The notes under the pieces were generated by a model. That model had not been told where the DNA came from, searched no databases, and worked only from the letters and a program-made list of their open reading frames with translations. 64,000 nt of DNA. Source: Phylloscopus collybita. Taxonomy: Eukaryota; Chordata; Aves; Passeriformes; Phylloscopidae. The DNA is taken from positions 28,414,001-28,478,000 of the forward strand of contig JAJNNQ010000026.1 of assembly GCA_027886175.1 (NCBI GenBank), read 5' to 3'. Below, piece by piece: positions 12,126 to 24,909 of this stretch. A program made the position numbers and the translations under genes. Every line of letters starts with the position of its first letter. The first letter of the stretch is position 1.

Positions 12126-15100
12126 TTTTCATTTTGGCAGCACAGTGTTCAGAAATTGCCCATTGTGGCATAATGTTGGGTTCACTGGGAAAAAACAAAA
12201 GGAACAATGTTAAAAAAAAAATGTTGCTCTTAGTTTTTTCTCAATGAATTCCTGTCCAGAACATTTTTTGCAACTCAGTAGCTCTGTTGAGGTCAATAAC
12301 CAGGTGTAATTGGAAGTGCAAAATCAGTGCAATGAAATTGCAGACTGTAATTATATAGATTTAAATACTTACAAGCTTCTAATATTATACTTCAGGTATT
12401 TAATTCTTGTGCTATTGTTACGTATTTATGTCCTTTATATTTCTCATGAGAGAAAATAGTAATTTTTAAAATTTGGAACAGTTTTTTTTTAATACAGAAC
12501 ATGTCTTGAAGATGAAAATACACATTGTAAATGTCATCAATTCTATATAGAGGTCTGTGCATGCCAGTTTTCCGTGGTCTTAACACCACACTTGGTTGAA
12601 TCAGAGCTTTCATTTCAAAATGAACAGAGCACCTTACTGTTCCTATCCCAGAGCTGTCAGGTAGTCCTTGAATAAGCATGAAACTATGTAGTGATACCTG
12701 AGTCTGTGAAAATCTGGAAATTACTTTGGGGAAAATCTGAGGACTTTGCCTCTTAAGAAAAAAGTCTTACAGAATCCTCATGGTCATCAACAGTGTGAAA
12801 TAGCTTTTTTTTTCCCTTATGTCACAAAAATCAGAATTTGTGCCATAAAATTTGCTATTTTGTGTAACCAAGTAGCCATACATGCATATTTCTTTCCTTT
12901 CCCACCCTGTCAGGATCTCTTATCCTCTGCTTTCTGGATGGGGGGAACTTGTTCCGTCCTTGGGTCCAGGCAGCTGGAGCTCAACTGGGCTGAAGACAGG
13001 AGGCAGGATGCTGAGTCTGGCCAGGGAAGGCAGGCAGAGAGGTGGGGAGTGATGGAGAAAACCTGGTTGCTATCTGAAGTAACCATACACTAATTATATT
13101 TTTATGAGTATTTTTACCCATGAACCAGTGTTGACATATGCTGGTGTAAGAGAGGGAAAACCTGATCTCATTTAAATCAACAGATATTTTCTTACTGGTA
13201 TCATGATGTCTTTCAAAGGGTATTTGATGAAAATAAAATAAATTATGCTTGCTGCAGTATTTAGAGGTAAATATCAACAGAACTAAGTACCATAATGTCA
13301 ACAATTAAAAAAGCTTCAGTTGATGTAATTTTGGCTAGAAAAGATTCTTAATATATTTAGAGGTATTAGAAGAGAGAACAATATAAAAGAATATTATCAA
13401 GATTCATTAAACTCTGACTGAAAATACTTCCAAATTTGGGGTGGTTTTTGCATTGTTTTGTTTTTAGTTACATGAAATTTGGATCCAGCTCTTGGTAATA
13501 GTATTTGCCATTACAAACAAGAACATTTTCACATTTGTACTCAACAAATAATTAATAAATAAAAGCAGAGCCTGTTTCTGATCTTATTTTAGTTTTTGAG
13601 AATGAGTGTGAACAGTAGATGGACATAGATGTATGCTAAGTGTCATAATCACTGCTAAAACACAACAGTGTTCATGGCAATATTAGCATAGTAACACTTG
13701 AAATCTCCCTAACTTTTCACTTTCTCTGCCATTCCACTAGAAAATAAATTCTCCTGTACTTAGGATAATCTGAAACACTGCCTGTAGCATTTGGGGATAA
13801 TTCTTGTCTGACACCCCTGGAGGCATCATACAAATCTTCTGACCTAGAAAGAAATAAAAATACGAATGATATCACAATATAGACTTTCATGCAAAGGTAA
13901 TGGGAGCTGCAAGCCTCACCCACAGAAAAAAAAATATTATGGCAAGGGGACATAGAGCTAAGGTGGAAGTTTGTCTGGCTTCATATAGAGACCATCTCTA
14001 TTTGTGCTCCAAGAACACTCCTGAGGGATTTGTTGAATTTTGCAGACTACATTGGACAGCCTAGGTGTTCACAAATTGGCTACAGTGCCATTACAGAGAG
14101 GTTCATCTGGAAAGAGAGTTGTACTGAGGAGTTTCTTTGAGTGACCTCTACTAGAAAGAAGCTGTTTGGTCTTTATGCAAAACAGCATCTGACAGCTTGG
14201 AAAGAAATGCTGTTTTTCTTCCCATGCCAAAATTAATAGAATTTTGGACAGAGAAGTACATTTTTATGATGAAAGTAAGAATTTATTGGATAATAGATTA
14301 TTTGTTGAATACCAATGATGTGTTGGAACCTGACAAGGATTATAGTTTTGCTGTCAATTCAATTACCCTACACTTGAGGAAGCTGGTTTAATTATTTGTT
14401 GCTGGTTTAATTAAAAGGCGCTTAAGTCAGTGCAAGTTTTGCCCCTGATGCCAATGAGATCAGTCCCAGGTCCAAGTTACCTTAACTCTTGGCATGATTA
14501 ATAAAGAGCAGGTCTTTGAGAAATGCCATCTCACAGCCACACAGGTAATCTTGCTGAGAGAGCCAAACACAACGGAACAACAAACTCACTCATGTTAAGA
14601 GTGAGGTATGTGCTTATCCTGGGGTCTGGTAAACTCCAGGGAGAGCAGTGACCCTTACACTATAGGTAAGAATAAAGAAGGTTGAAATGCATAAAGCAGA
14701 TTTTTGTTATTGTAAACTGATTAGAGAACGTCGCCATAAGAGGGTAAAGTCATATGAAAAGATTAAAGGCACAATTTAGAGAAGACCACGTGGGAGAGAA
14801 GTGGTCTCCAGGAAATAGGAGAGAGATAGGCAATAAATAAGAAGTAATGTCTTCCCCTTGCTCCTCTCCTCTCCAGCTGTGTGTGGAAGAGCTTGTAGGG
14901 CTGGGAGCATGAACCTCTGCTCCTTTATAAGATCCCTCACACAGGCAGAGGCCCCACTTTAACAGACTTTGGTTCTTTCTGTTCTAAAGCTCATTCTTGT
15001 ACCCGTATATATGTCATAGATACTTTCTAGGGAAGAACAAACTTGCCTAGGTCCTTCTAAAAGTCCTGCTCAAAAGTGTAAGTGACATTGAGTTCTCTCA

Positions 15101-15224
15101 AGCCCAGACAGAAAATAAACATCAGGAAAGGATTTACATTGAATTTAGTCATCCGAAATTGCTGTAAACCCAAGCTTGAACTGAGAAACCTTCTTCTCTT
15201 CCATATGATCTTTAAATCATGCCT

Positions 15225-15417
15225 TTAGTCCTTTTTTAGTTTTTGCTGGATTACATCTTCTGAAAGTCCAACTGCAGCCACCTTGCTGCAAATCTTTTCA
15301 TCACAGAGAGCAAGCTTTACATCTGCAAGAGAAGCTGAGTCCAGCCATTTGCTATTTCTCTCCAATTCAGCCACATTCTCAGAGACAGCTGTTTGAACAC
15401 CTGTTCTCCAACTCAAG
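15225..15417 (-). CDS. Exon-like minus-strand open segment, unknown product (terminal exon candidate)
   Basis: Read on the minus strand: a pyrimidine-rich stretch ending TTCTGTGTAG (acceptor-like) is followed by 193 nt open to a TAA at 15225-15227. The reading frame gives VQTAVSENVAELERNSKWLD, SASLADVKLALCDEKICSK, and VAAVGLSEDVIQQKLKKD. Composition and amphipathic pattern look protein-like rather than random, and would fit a helical C-terminus. I do not recognise the family. No AATAAA was found close downstream. A gene ending here would need its other exons to the right, antisense to the COL9A1 promoter. It could also be a pseudo-exon or chance. Confidence 0.25.
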
Positions 15418-17316
15418 CTACACAGAAGAACAGGAGTATAGAATGAATATGGAATCAGATATTTGAGGAGTGGAATGTGAAGTCAGGTGTGTAAGCATAC
15501 CTCCACATGCTAGCGAGATGAAAACATTCCTACATAGCTTATTTTCAGGAGATAGGATTTGAGCAAAGTCACCACTGTTTAATCAATCCACTTTCAAAAG
15601 ACTAGCAGTTAGCACTTAGAGGATGAATCCCTGAGCAAGTGGCTAAACAACAATCACTGTGCACTTTAGTTTTTCTGAAAAATCTATGCTGGCCCAATTC
15701 ATAAGAAGATAAAACTGTGAAATGACATAGAGTGACATCAAAATAGATCAGCTAAATATGAATATTAGTTGGATGGAGACTGTTTCTGTGACAAGATATG
15801 CAAGATACAAACTCCATCTATTCCAGTTTACATTTGCTTGAAATGGGAATAATATTGGCTAGATCATGGGGCTATTAAATCTGCTACCACTAGTTCGTCA
15901 GTTAATATTTTTCTGGCTCTTTCAAGGTGATGTGATAATTAGCAGAACATATAATCAGGAATTACATCACAGACTGTGAGTTTTCCTTCAGGATGAAGAC
16001 ATCAAAATGCACACAGAGCAACCAGAGGCTACTAGTCTTCTAAAGAATTTTTCTTTTGCCCACAAAGAGAATAGTTAATGTGTTTTCCCAGCTTTAGTTA
16101 CATACTGTCTCCCATGTTTTATTTTAGTAAAAATGTCTTTTGAAGATCCTGTATTGGGAAAATACTCCAGACATAAAAGAAATTCCACCCTTGAGAATTG
16201 CTGCAATGAAATGCAAGCAAAATCAAATTATAGATTGCCCAGAAATAGAGTAAATGTTCTCTGAATTTGTTTGAACAAGACTCCCCCTCTAGGAGAGGAT
16301 GATGTGTGTGTCAGCAGTCCCAGACCCAATGGATGGAAGAAGTCTTCACACCAAGTACCAAAATATATTGCTAACTTACTGTAAGGTGGTACTAATTAGT
16401 TCCATATCTAACTACTGGAATGGCTTTTTCTTCCTTAATACTACCTCAAATAAGCTGTCAATACCAAGCAGTCTCAAAGGCAAAGGAAATGCCATAGCTT
16501 ATAGACAACAAAAGAGAGGGTTTGGCACCTGACTCTTTTCTGTTCTTTCACAAAGCTTCTGGTATTTCTAAGCCCCTAAGCCTTTCTAAGTCATTCATTC
16601 ACATGCCAGGTTCCCCTTTGTTATAGCTTCAAGTGACTACCCTGTGCTGCTCTTCCTCCAGCTCCTTAGAGGCTCCTTCCATACCCTTTGGGTAACACTG
16701 GAAACACAAGGGAAATATCTGCACGGGGGAATAAGGCACTTGGGTGTTTGGTGACTTGGGCAAACTTCTTGTGAAAACAAGTTGATATTTCACCTTTTTT
16801 GTTTTTTAATTGACAGAGGTTTCACCTGACAATCCCAGTGCTGATGTATTATGTTCACAATAGTGCTGGACCACAAGGGTCCCTGGGTGTATCTTTCTCT
16901 TGAAGACTGAAAAAATTGTATCACCAAGGCTTAACTGTCTTAGGCATCAAAATTAGACATTATTCATGGCAAACTGTTCATGTGTGTGATCCAGCCATGC
17001 CCTTTCTAACAATAGATTTTAAACTGTAAACCTATTGTTTACAGAGAGTTTATTGGGAATGTGATTTACAGCAAATTGGGATCAAGGGAATAGTTCATTA
17101 CCCGGTTATTTCTCCAGACACTTATCAGACAGCAGAGATTATTGCATTTCCTTTATTCCACACTTTGTAAAATCTGGAAATTTAGGGTGTTATTAACCAG
17201 AACAACCAGTAGTCTAGAGAAGATGAAACTTTACAAATGTGATGTGTAAGAATAACCTAGCATACTTTTCCATACATACACAAATTTTGACTGTGGTTCC
17301 TATCAGGATATTCTGG

Positions 17317-17317
<1 letters not shown>

Positions 17318-17361
<44 letters not shown>
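17318..17361. repeat. 44-nt T homopolymer
   Basis: Uninterrupted T run about 0.7 kb upstream of the predicted long-form promoter. The exact length may be affected by sequencing. Confidence 0.9.
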
Positions 17362-17364
<3 letters not shown>

Positions 17365-17889
17365 TTTTCCTTGATCTTTTCATGCACAGAGATTTAGGTT
17401 TCTCCCTCTCTTTTTAGATCCAGGTGTACAAATAAGTAAGTAAGTGTCTTTGAGTAAGTGTCTTTGTGTGCCCAAGCATATGTTATAGTCCCTTTGGAAA
17501 GGGAGTGCTTTATCAATGACAACAGGAGTCTCCTTAATAATGCCTATATGTATGATATGTATGCCTTGGAGGTTAGAATCTAAGAAATGAAAACCTTTTA
17601 CAGAACTGGTTTTATTCAGAAAAACCAGCTTGGACCTCACCAGACAGGCTTCTTCTGAGGTCACCTGATGAGTAAATCAGTGAGAAATGGAAATACCTTC
17701 CTTATAGGACAGGGATTTCCTTCTTCTCAGAGCTTTTAGTCTTAACACCATATCAGGACCACCAGCTTCCTCACACCTCCTGGTACATATAATCTGTTCC
17801 CTTGCCTGGCTGAACAGCAGATCCCACCATTCAGAGACTGGCTTTTCTAAACTCAGATTTTCTGAATCTCCCTGCCCTCATGCTGATGA

Positions 17890-18185
17890 AAGAAGCAGCC
17901 TCCAATTTGCCGTCTTGGCTTCTTTATATCCAGCTGGCTCCTGAGGTCCGCCCTCAGAGCCCACCAGGACACACATGTCTGTCCAGCCTCCACCTCCTTC
18001 CCTTGGAAAGAATAAAACCAGCCCAGCAGACTGCACCTCCTTCTCTGCTGGATCCTGGTGGGGCAGGAGCAGCTGTCTGCACCCACTGCTGCACTCCTCA
18101 GTCAGACTAATGAGAGGGAAGCAGGCAGTGTGACGATATACCCTGCATATTCACATGAGAGAAGTGAAGAAATCCAGCAGTGAAG
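17890..18185 (+). promoter_or_regulatory. COL9A1: Long-form (cartilage) promoter and 5' UTR region of COL9A1
   Basis: Sequence immediately upstream of the exon 1 start codon, somewhat richer in C and G than its surroundings. A CCAAT motif lies at 17902-17906 with TTTATA at 17923-17928. A second TATA-like AATAAAAC lies at 18011-18018. From the second the start site would fall near 18040-18050, in a pyrimidine-rich stretch, giving a 5' UTR of about 140 nt; from the first it would be about 230 nt. Two upstream ATGs (18110 and 18155) lie in the predicted leader. The transcription start is inferred; no cap site can be seen. Confidence 0.55.
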
Positions 18186-18199
18186 ATGAAAAGCCACTG
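18186..18199 (+). CDS. COL9A1: COL9A1 exon 1, coding part
   Basis: Holds the initiator ATG and 14 coding bases (M K S H and two bases of a Trp codon), then donor GTAAGA. Joined to exon 2 it reads MKSHWKI, matching the human start MKTCWKI in the M-K-x-x-W-K-I pattern. A at position -3 of the ATG favours initiation. The exon is recognisable only through its junction with exon 2. Its 5' end in the UTR is not determined. Confidence 0.88.
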
Positions 18200-21100
18200 G
18201 TAAGAGAACAACTGGGATTTAGAGACATCTGTAAATAAGAGATTAGAACAGTGAAAGCTGTCCTTGCCAGCATTATAAGACTGGACTACAATAGAAAGAG
18301 CTTTATTGACATGTTTTATTATAAGGCAAAAATAAAACCTTGTCATGTAAAGAAATTATCTTGTCAAAGAGATTGTCTTGTCAAATCTGTTAGCAAATCC
18401 TTAACAGGTATTTTTAAAGTTTAATATGCATGGCTTGGAGTAGAAATTTAATAACAAAACCTGTCAGAAACTACAGATTCATACCAAAGTTTTCATTCTG
18501 TTTACAGGAAAATTACAGCTTTCTTTTACCTGTGTAGTTTTCTGTGGTCTTTCATCTCAGCCACCATCCAGCACCAATCAAGTAAGGAGACAGATTTTAT
18601 CTACATTTTATCTTTGTGTAATTTTGAATGTCAAAAGAATTATTCTGTGTTTATTCAAACTTAAATTCCTCTGTAACTAGCCATCACACAAAGTGAGAGC
18701 TGTCTATGTGCATTTATGTATGGATGGATGGATAGAAGGACATATACAAAAAACAGGGAAAAAACAAGAGCTGTGTGCGTTGCTTTGAATTTGCTATTAG
18801 ATGTGTTTTTAAGGTAAGGATTAAAATCTGGATGTAGATGGTAAATACAGGACACAGACCTTCCCTGTCTTTCAGTGCTTCTGAAAGTGCTTCAGTTAGA
18901 TAGTCTTCTGCTACATGTGGCAATAAACTGGTTCTACTTTATTTGCTGGGCATAAAATGTAAATGGCTGGATGCCAGCCATGTGCCTCATCAAAGAATAT
19001 AGAATGAGGTCTTTTCTAAGGTGTAACGTGTCAACCTGAATGTTCTCTTTAAGCCTGTGTTGTCAGAAGGAAACCCACATTTAGGGTTGAGCCTCTGCAG
19101 CACACAAGAGGCTCTCTGTAGGTTAGAAATGTTTCTCCTTCTAACTTCCACTCTTCATTCTTCCCTACCCACACTCTGCTAACATTTTGCAGATTGACTT
19201 GGTATTGGACTTGTACATGGCTCTTAAATTCTTCAAATAAATGCTTATTTTTCCTCCCTTCTTCCTTAATTCTGGGTATCTTGTAGGTCTTACCGTCATG
19301 ACAAGGTTTTTTGACAAATAATATTGTGAAAAATATGGATTTTTTAGATTTGGCGTCCTCGAAAAAAAATGCTTCTCTGATCTCATTTGGGTAAACAAAA
19401 GAGGTCTGTAAAGTCTTCTTGCCACCACCCTGCATTTCATGAATGTTCATTTTCTCATCAAATCCAGCACAGAGGAAAGTGGGAAAGCTTGGAATACCAG
19501 AGAGGATGGAAAAGATGCCAACTGATTTACAACAACTTCTTTAGTTGGCATGAGGTTTGTTTAAGTTTCCTTAGGAGTAGGGAGACTGTTGATTTAGGTA
19601 ACTGGCCATTTTTTTTTTTAAGTTTGCTTGAACCACAAAAAGTTACAACCCAAAACCTCCTTACACAGCAGGCCTTCTGAAACTATTTCTGAAAGCTATT
19701 TCTCAACAGCTCTGCAAGAGAAGAATTATTATAACATTTTCATTTAAAGGCTTGAAAAAAAATCAAATAGCACATCAAGTTACATTTTAAATTTGGAACT
19801 CTCTAGAAAAAGATGATTATTTTCTGATACATCTTACTGAGTACAGTTTAAATTATTATATAACTCTAACTATTATTATTTATAATATTATTTATAGCTC
19901 TGTTTAATTCATAATAATCTTAGAGTTGCTTCATTAATATAATTAATTATATAAGGTTAATTTTATAAGGTGATCTATGGCAATGTGCAGGCACATGGTT
20001 AATAAATTCACTTTTATTTGCAGGACTGCCAGCTATTCTGGGTGCCAGCCACAGAATTGATATCTGCCCAACAATCAGAATTGGCCAAGATGACTTACCA
20101 GGCAAGTAGTCATCCTGACTTTTTCAAGAAAAAGCTGCAGTGCAAAAAAATTTTCAGGTTATATTCAGCTCTGTGACAGCACAATTGTCAAATTAAGAAG
20201 TTACATTATGGATATATATATATTTTTCTTGTAGGCTTTGACCTGATTTCTCAGTTTCAAATAGAAAAAGCTGCTTCCCAAGGAATTATTGAGAGAGTAG
20301 TGGGATCCACTTCTCTACAAGTAGCTTATAAATTGGGACCCAACGTAGACTTCAGGATACCAACCAGGTATGCCTTCCTTGTTTGGCTTTAAAATATAGA
20401 TACTTTGCAATCTTATTTTTAAGTGGTGGATCTCCCACCAGCTAGATCATCCAATTTGAAAAGGTTTTGGAAGGGGAAAGAGGAATTGGACTTTTTTTTT
20501 TTTTCATTGCCACCACCAGATCAGGCTGATTCTGTAGCAACAATGTCAGGCTTCCATTTTCCTCTAACCAATGATATTGCTCAGAAGGCCTCAAGATTTG
20601 CTCATACTAGGGGATTCACCTCTAGAATGTAATGTCAGAAGTTGCTGATTACTTGAAATAGGGAGGCAAAGAAAACATAACAGGAGAGGGAAGAAAGTTT
20701 TCTTAAAATATTGACATAAAAGGATCTTTCTGATCATACGAGGATTGCAGAGATGAGGTAGGATAACAACTCACGGATTCTGAAATAAGGGTTTTCTTTC
20801 ATCGCATGTTTGTTTTAGGTAACAGGTACATGAATGTTCCTGGCTGATTTATGGTCACAATCTATGAAAGCTGAAATTATTTAGCATGCAACAGTGAATT
20901 TGTGATAGAAGTCAGGATTTAGGAATTTGATTGTGCTTGTGCTTTACAGGCCAGACTTGCTGCTGATGAGGGAATAGAGACAGTACAGCAGGATAGAGAT
21001 GTCTTTGCCAAATTTAGGGAAGCCTGGATTCTGTTCCAGCACCTTATGTAATTAAGAATGCCTCAACTTAGCAATTGAGTGAGAAGACCATTAACTGGAC

Positions 21101-24100
21101 TACTGTTTCAGCTAAGAATAATTGGATTGTGAAGTGTTTCTGTCTTCCTCCACCTATCACTAACAACTTTTCTTGCTGCAATCCTCCCTGGCTCCTACCT
21201 TCATAGCCACCAGATTAAGCTACTTTAGAGCTTAAGTGTTTGGTTACATTGGGCTCGTGACTACTTTCAGTCCCAGACACAAATCAGGGCTGCTAGTGCA
21301 TGAATGTGAATGCAAACACAGACAGCAAATGGGATCATCACTTCACTAATTTTGGAGAGTCTCAGATAAAAGAAGAAATATTTTCACTTTTAAGAGAGTT
21401 TAGTTTTATTGCTATAGATGGTTATAGTGAAATTTGTGCTTGATATCTACAAGTTACCCCTGAATAAGCCTATGTCAACTGCCTTACTACAGCATCTGAG
21501 CTAACTCCTGCTGTTGGGGTTTTTGGCCTAGGAAATGGATTTAAGGTTTGAGTCCCGACCGTGCTCCAGCGCCTCCGTGCTCCTCTGCCATGGAGCCCGA
21601 GCTCGCTGCTCTGCTCCTGAGTTATTTTACAGCGTGGCCCTTTCAGTGGGAGGGAAGAGGAGGAAAGGGCAGGGCAGGGCAGGCAGGAAAGGGCAGGGCG
21701 GGACAGGGCAGGGCAGGGCAGGGTGGAGCAGGGCAGGGCAGGTCAGGGCAGGGCGGGGCAGGGTGGGGCAGAGCGGGACAGGGCAGAACTACCCGGCCCG
21801 GCCCCCGGAGCTGTCCCTGCCCGCGGTGCTGAAGCCGGGCTGCAGGGCCGGGGCTCACACACAGGGGGTCACCCTCCGGCCCCGCCTCCGGCCCGTGCGC
21901 TCCTGCTGCATCCAGAGGTGCGGGACAAAAAACCAGAGTGAGTTTGGGAAAAACGGCCAGCGTGGCTTTCCTGAGCTGGATGGCTGATATAGCCCAAGCG
22001 CCATAGGTGTACTGGGGAGGGACACTCATCAAACATGTTGATGAGGACACGTTGGCAACAGGGAAATAATTTTTTAGGATAACATATGATGATTATATTA
22101 AGGCAGGGGAGCCCATTTTAGAGTGGCTATATGATATGGGAATGAGAGGTCAATCAGATGGGCATGGCTCATCATTCAGTCTTTGATGCAGCAATAGCTT
22201 ATGCCTTAAAAAACTCACAGATCTTCCTTAAAATACTACGGAGTTGTAGCTTGGTCTTTGCATGCTTACCCAGAAGTATATCCCAGAATGAACAGAAATG
22301 ATTGCACACAAGTCATAACTTCTCCCATCATCCAAATAAATTCCTTTTTATTGGCCAGTGTTTCTTCTAGAGTAAAATCTGCTGAAGGATTGAAACAATG
22401 TTCTTCATGTAGTGGTGTGGTGTAATAATGGTGTAATAACTTTGTGTGGAACTGCCATGGCACATAGCTGTTTTTGCTGGATATGGTGAACCCATCATTT
22501 TTCAATCTATGTACATGTTGTAGATGTCCACCAGTTAGTAAGTACAAAATGAATCCTGTTATTTTGGATAATAATTGTGTTTATTTTTCATGGAAATAAA
22601 TATATATATAGGCACAAAAAATATCAAGACAATTTTTTTAATATGTGGTAAAAGGGTTAATTATCTTTGTGCATTGGATGGAACCTTAACCCTTTGACTT
22701 CACAAATGAAACTGTCATAACATACACACACACAACCTCCCCAAACAAAATAAGGAGGAATTTTACAAAGCTTTACCAGTAAACTTGAACTATTCAGAGA
22801 ATTTGAAAGGCCAATTTTCTGGCTTTTTTTGTCCTTTGGCAATTTTGTTTTTCTGTGAAGCAGTGCTCCTCAAGTGCATCTGTTTGAAGTACATCTGCTT
22901 GAAAGTCTGGCTTTTCCACATTTAAAGCTCTTCAGGTGCTTTTCCTTTCACATTGTGAGTAAGCTATCCACTCAGATATTGATGATGATGCTGAAATAGA
23001 AAAGACAAAGTGCTTCTAGGAAGCTAATTAGGTCATAAGAGAATTAATTAGCTCAGAAGTGAAAGTTTATGAAGAATAAAGATCAGCTGAGGGTAATGAG
23101 TCCTACCTAACAAATGGCTTCTTGTTGATGACTTAGGACAGATGCTTTTAAAAGTGCTGAGATAAGTTTTATTGTTATTGCTTGTTCAATTGCTGCCAGG
23201 TAGTGTCTGTCAGGTCAGCTGTGACTCTAGGCAGCTTCAGGAGATGCAGACATGAGTGTCTCCAGATTGATTGAAGAATCCTCAACCCTGGGCAGATGAT
23301 ACTGCATTGTCATGAGGATGGCCACAGCAACTCCACAGCCACCAACAGTGGGTTGTGCTGACATTTCTGAAGTCCTTATTTAGCAAGGACTAAGCTAAGC
23401 CAGTGAGCAACGGGGGCCACCTAAGAAATTAACTCAAAACCCCCCAAATTTAAAAAAATAAACTCTCTCTAGAATTTAAATAGGTATATTGTTGAGATTT
23501 AACATACTCTTCTGTTCTTGATGAATCCTGGGGTCAGTGGGGTGGGTCAGGGCTTTCTTCACCCTAGTCAGATGACTGACTTTGGTTGTATTGAAGGCTG
23601 GGTAGGACTTAGCTTTGAAATCTCAAAGAAATCTTCCTGGTAAATATTCAAAATACAGAATTAGTGAGAGTCTTAGGTATTTATGAAAAAGATTAAAAAA
23701 ATAACAGTATTTCAGAAGCTCTCCTAGATGAACTACAAATGTTTCAATCTTCCCAACCTGCTATACTTCAAAAATTTAGGCAAATATTCAAATATCTGAT
23801 TAAAACATTCACCTAACCTTGCTATCAATTCATAAAACAACTAAAGCAGTTAATAATAGTATGAGTAAACAAGGAAAGCAGGACTGGACTGCTTTCTTAC
23901 AAACTGAAGAAAAAAAATGAAATAAATATATAGGTCTGATGGCTTATATCCCTAACAATTGTAAGTTGATTGGAAATAGGTTAGGAATAAATCTGGATTT
24001 TGGACTTTAAATACATTTCCATGTAAATTCTTTCTTCTCTCATTTACCTGAATCAAAATTTATAATTGCTTGGTTCCCTTCCATAAATCAGCAAAACTGG

Positions 24101-24848
24101 AAAAAACGATGCTAAAAATAATTTCCAGAAATAATTTGAGTGCTTATACAGCTATCAGCTGTTCAATAAAGTTAGAGAGTCCATCACTCTTCACTTGGCA
24201 GTGATATGGAGGAATAACTTCTCTAAAATTACTTATTTAAATATCCTGCTAAATTTGCCATGGTTTCCAAATATTTAGCATTTTAAGTCGCTGACTTCAG
24301 AAGGGTTTTACCTATATAAGGATTACAGGCTTTTGGATAGAAGTGTGTTCTGAAATACAGTTAAACCTCTAAAGGATCATTACTGTTGGAGTAGCTGAGA
24401 AGAGAATGTCTCTGCTTTGCTTGTAGAGTTATAGGTATAAATCTCACACAGTAACAGTCCCCTGCACAGTACCTTTCTGGTGATGGGTTATGCTTTACTG
24501 TGTTGAGTCATGTTGCTGATACTGAGCAGTCAAAAGGCAGCAGTAGAATCAATTCTTCTGATTGCTTATTATTTTTTAAAAAATGTGAATACTTAACCAT
24601 GTTTGTACACTGAAATTTTTATTTTTAGTGTTTGATATACATTTCTTATAATTTAGTTTTCTCTTACCAGAAGCTCTTGTCAGAAGCTCTTACATTATTT
24701 CTCTTCTTTGCATATCGTCTGAAAAAGTGAATGTATTTCTTTCCTATTTTAATGTCATAGCTAAATATGGTGCAAAGAATTCGTGTGCCAATCTGGTATA
24801 AACAATCTTCTGATCAAAAAGTATGTTCATGTACAAGGAGTTTTTGTT

Positions 24849-24909
<61 letters not shown>

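Larger units (their letters stand above)
1..17860. other. Upstream intergenic region
   Basis: About 17.9 kb of AT-rich DNA with no coding gene I can recognise. Apart from the repeats and the exon-like segment listed separately, only short chance reading frames are present. The largest stretches with nothing identified are 1-2830, 2865-4445, 4980-7830, 8490-10060, 12130-15220 and 15420-17310. Mammalian synteny would place FAM135A on this side, but no exon of it was seen. Confidence 0.6.

Noticed and set aside
19049..19450. 133-codon minus-strand open frame in intron 2
   Set aside because: Lys/Phe-rich with no domain recognised, and a second overlapping open frame in another phase suggests chance.
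20102..20107. GT at 20106 as a conventional donor for exon 3
   Set aside because: Using it would add GCAA and put a TGA in frame directly after the junction; the GC donor preserves LPG-FDL.
21643..22050. 135-codon minus-strand frame over the GC-rich island
   Set aside because: Much of it is translation of the GGGCA minisatellite (Pro/Ala/Cys/Leu repeats); no protein similarity recognised.
21512..22060. Possible solitary LTR (starts TGTTG, ends CAACA) around the GC island
   Set aside because: No matching target-site duplication flanks the ends, and no clear polyadenylation signal or other LTR feature was found.
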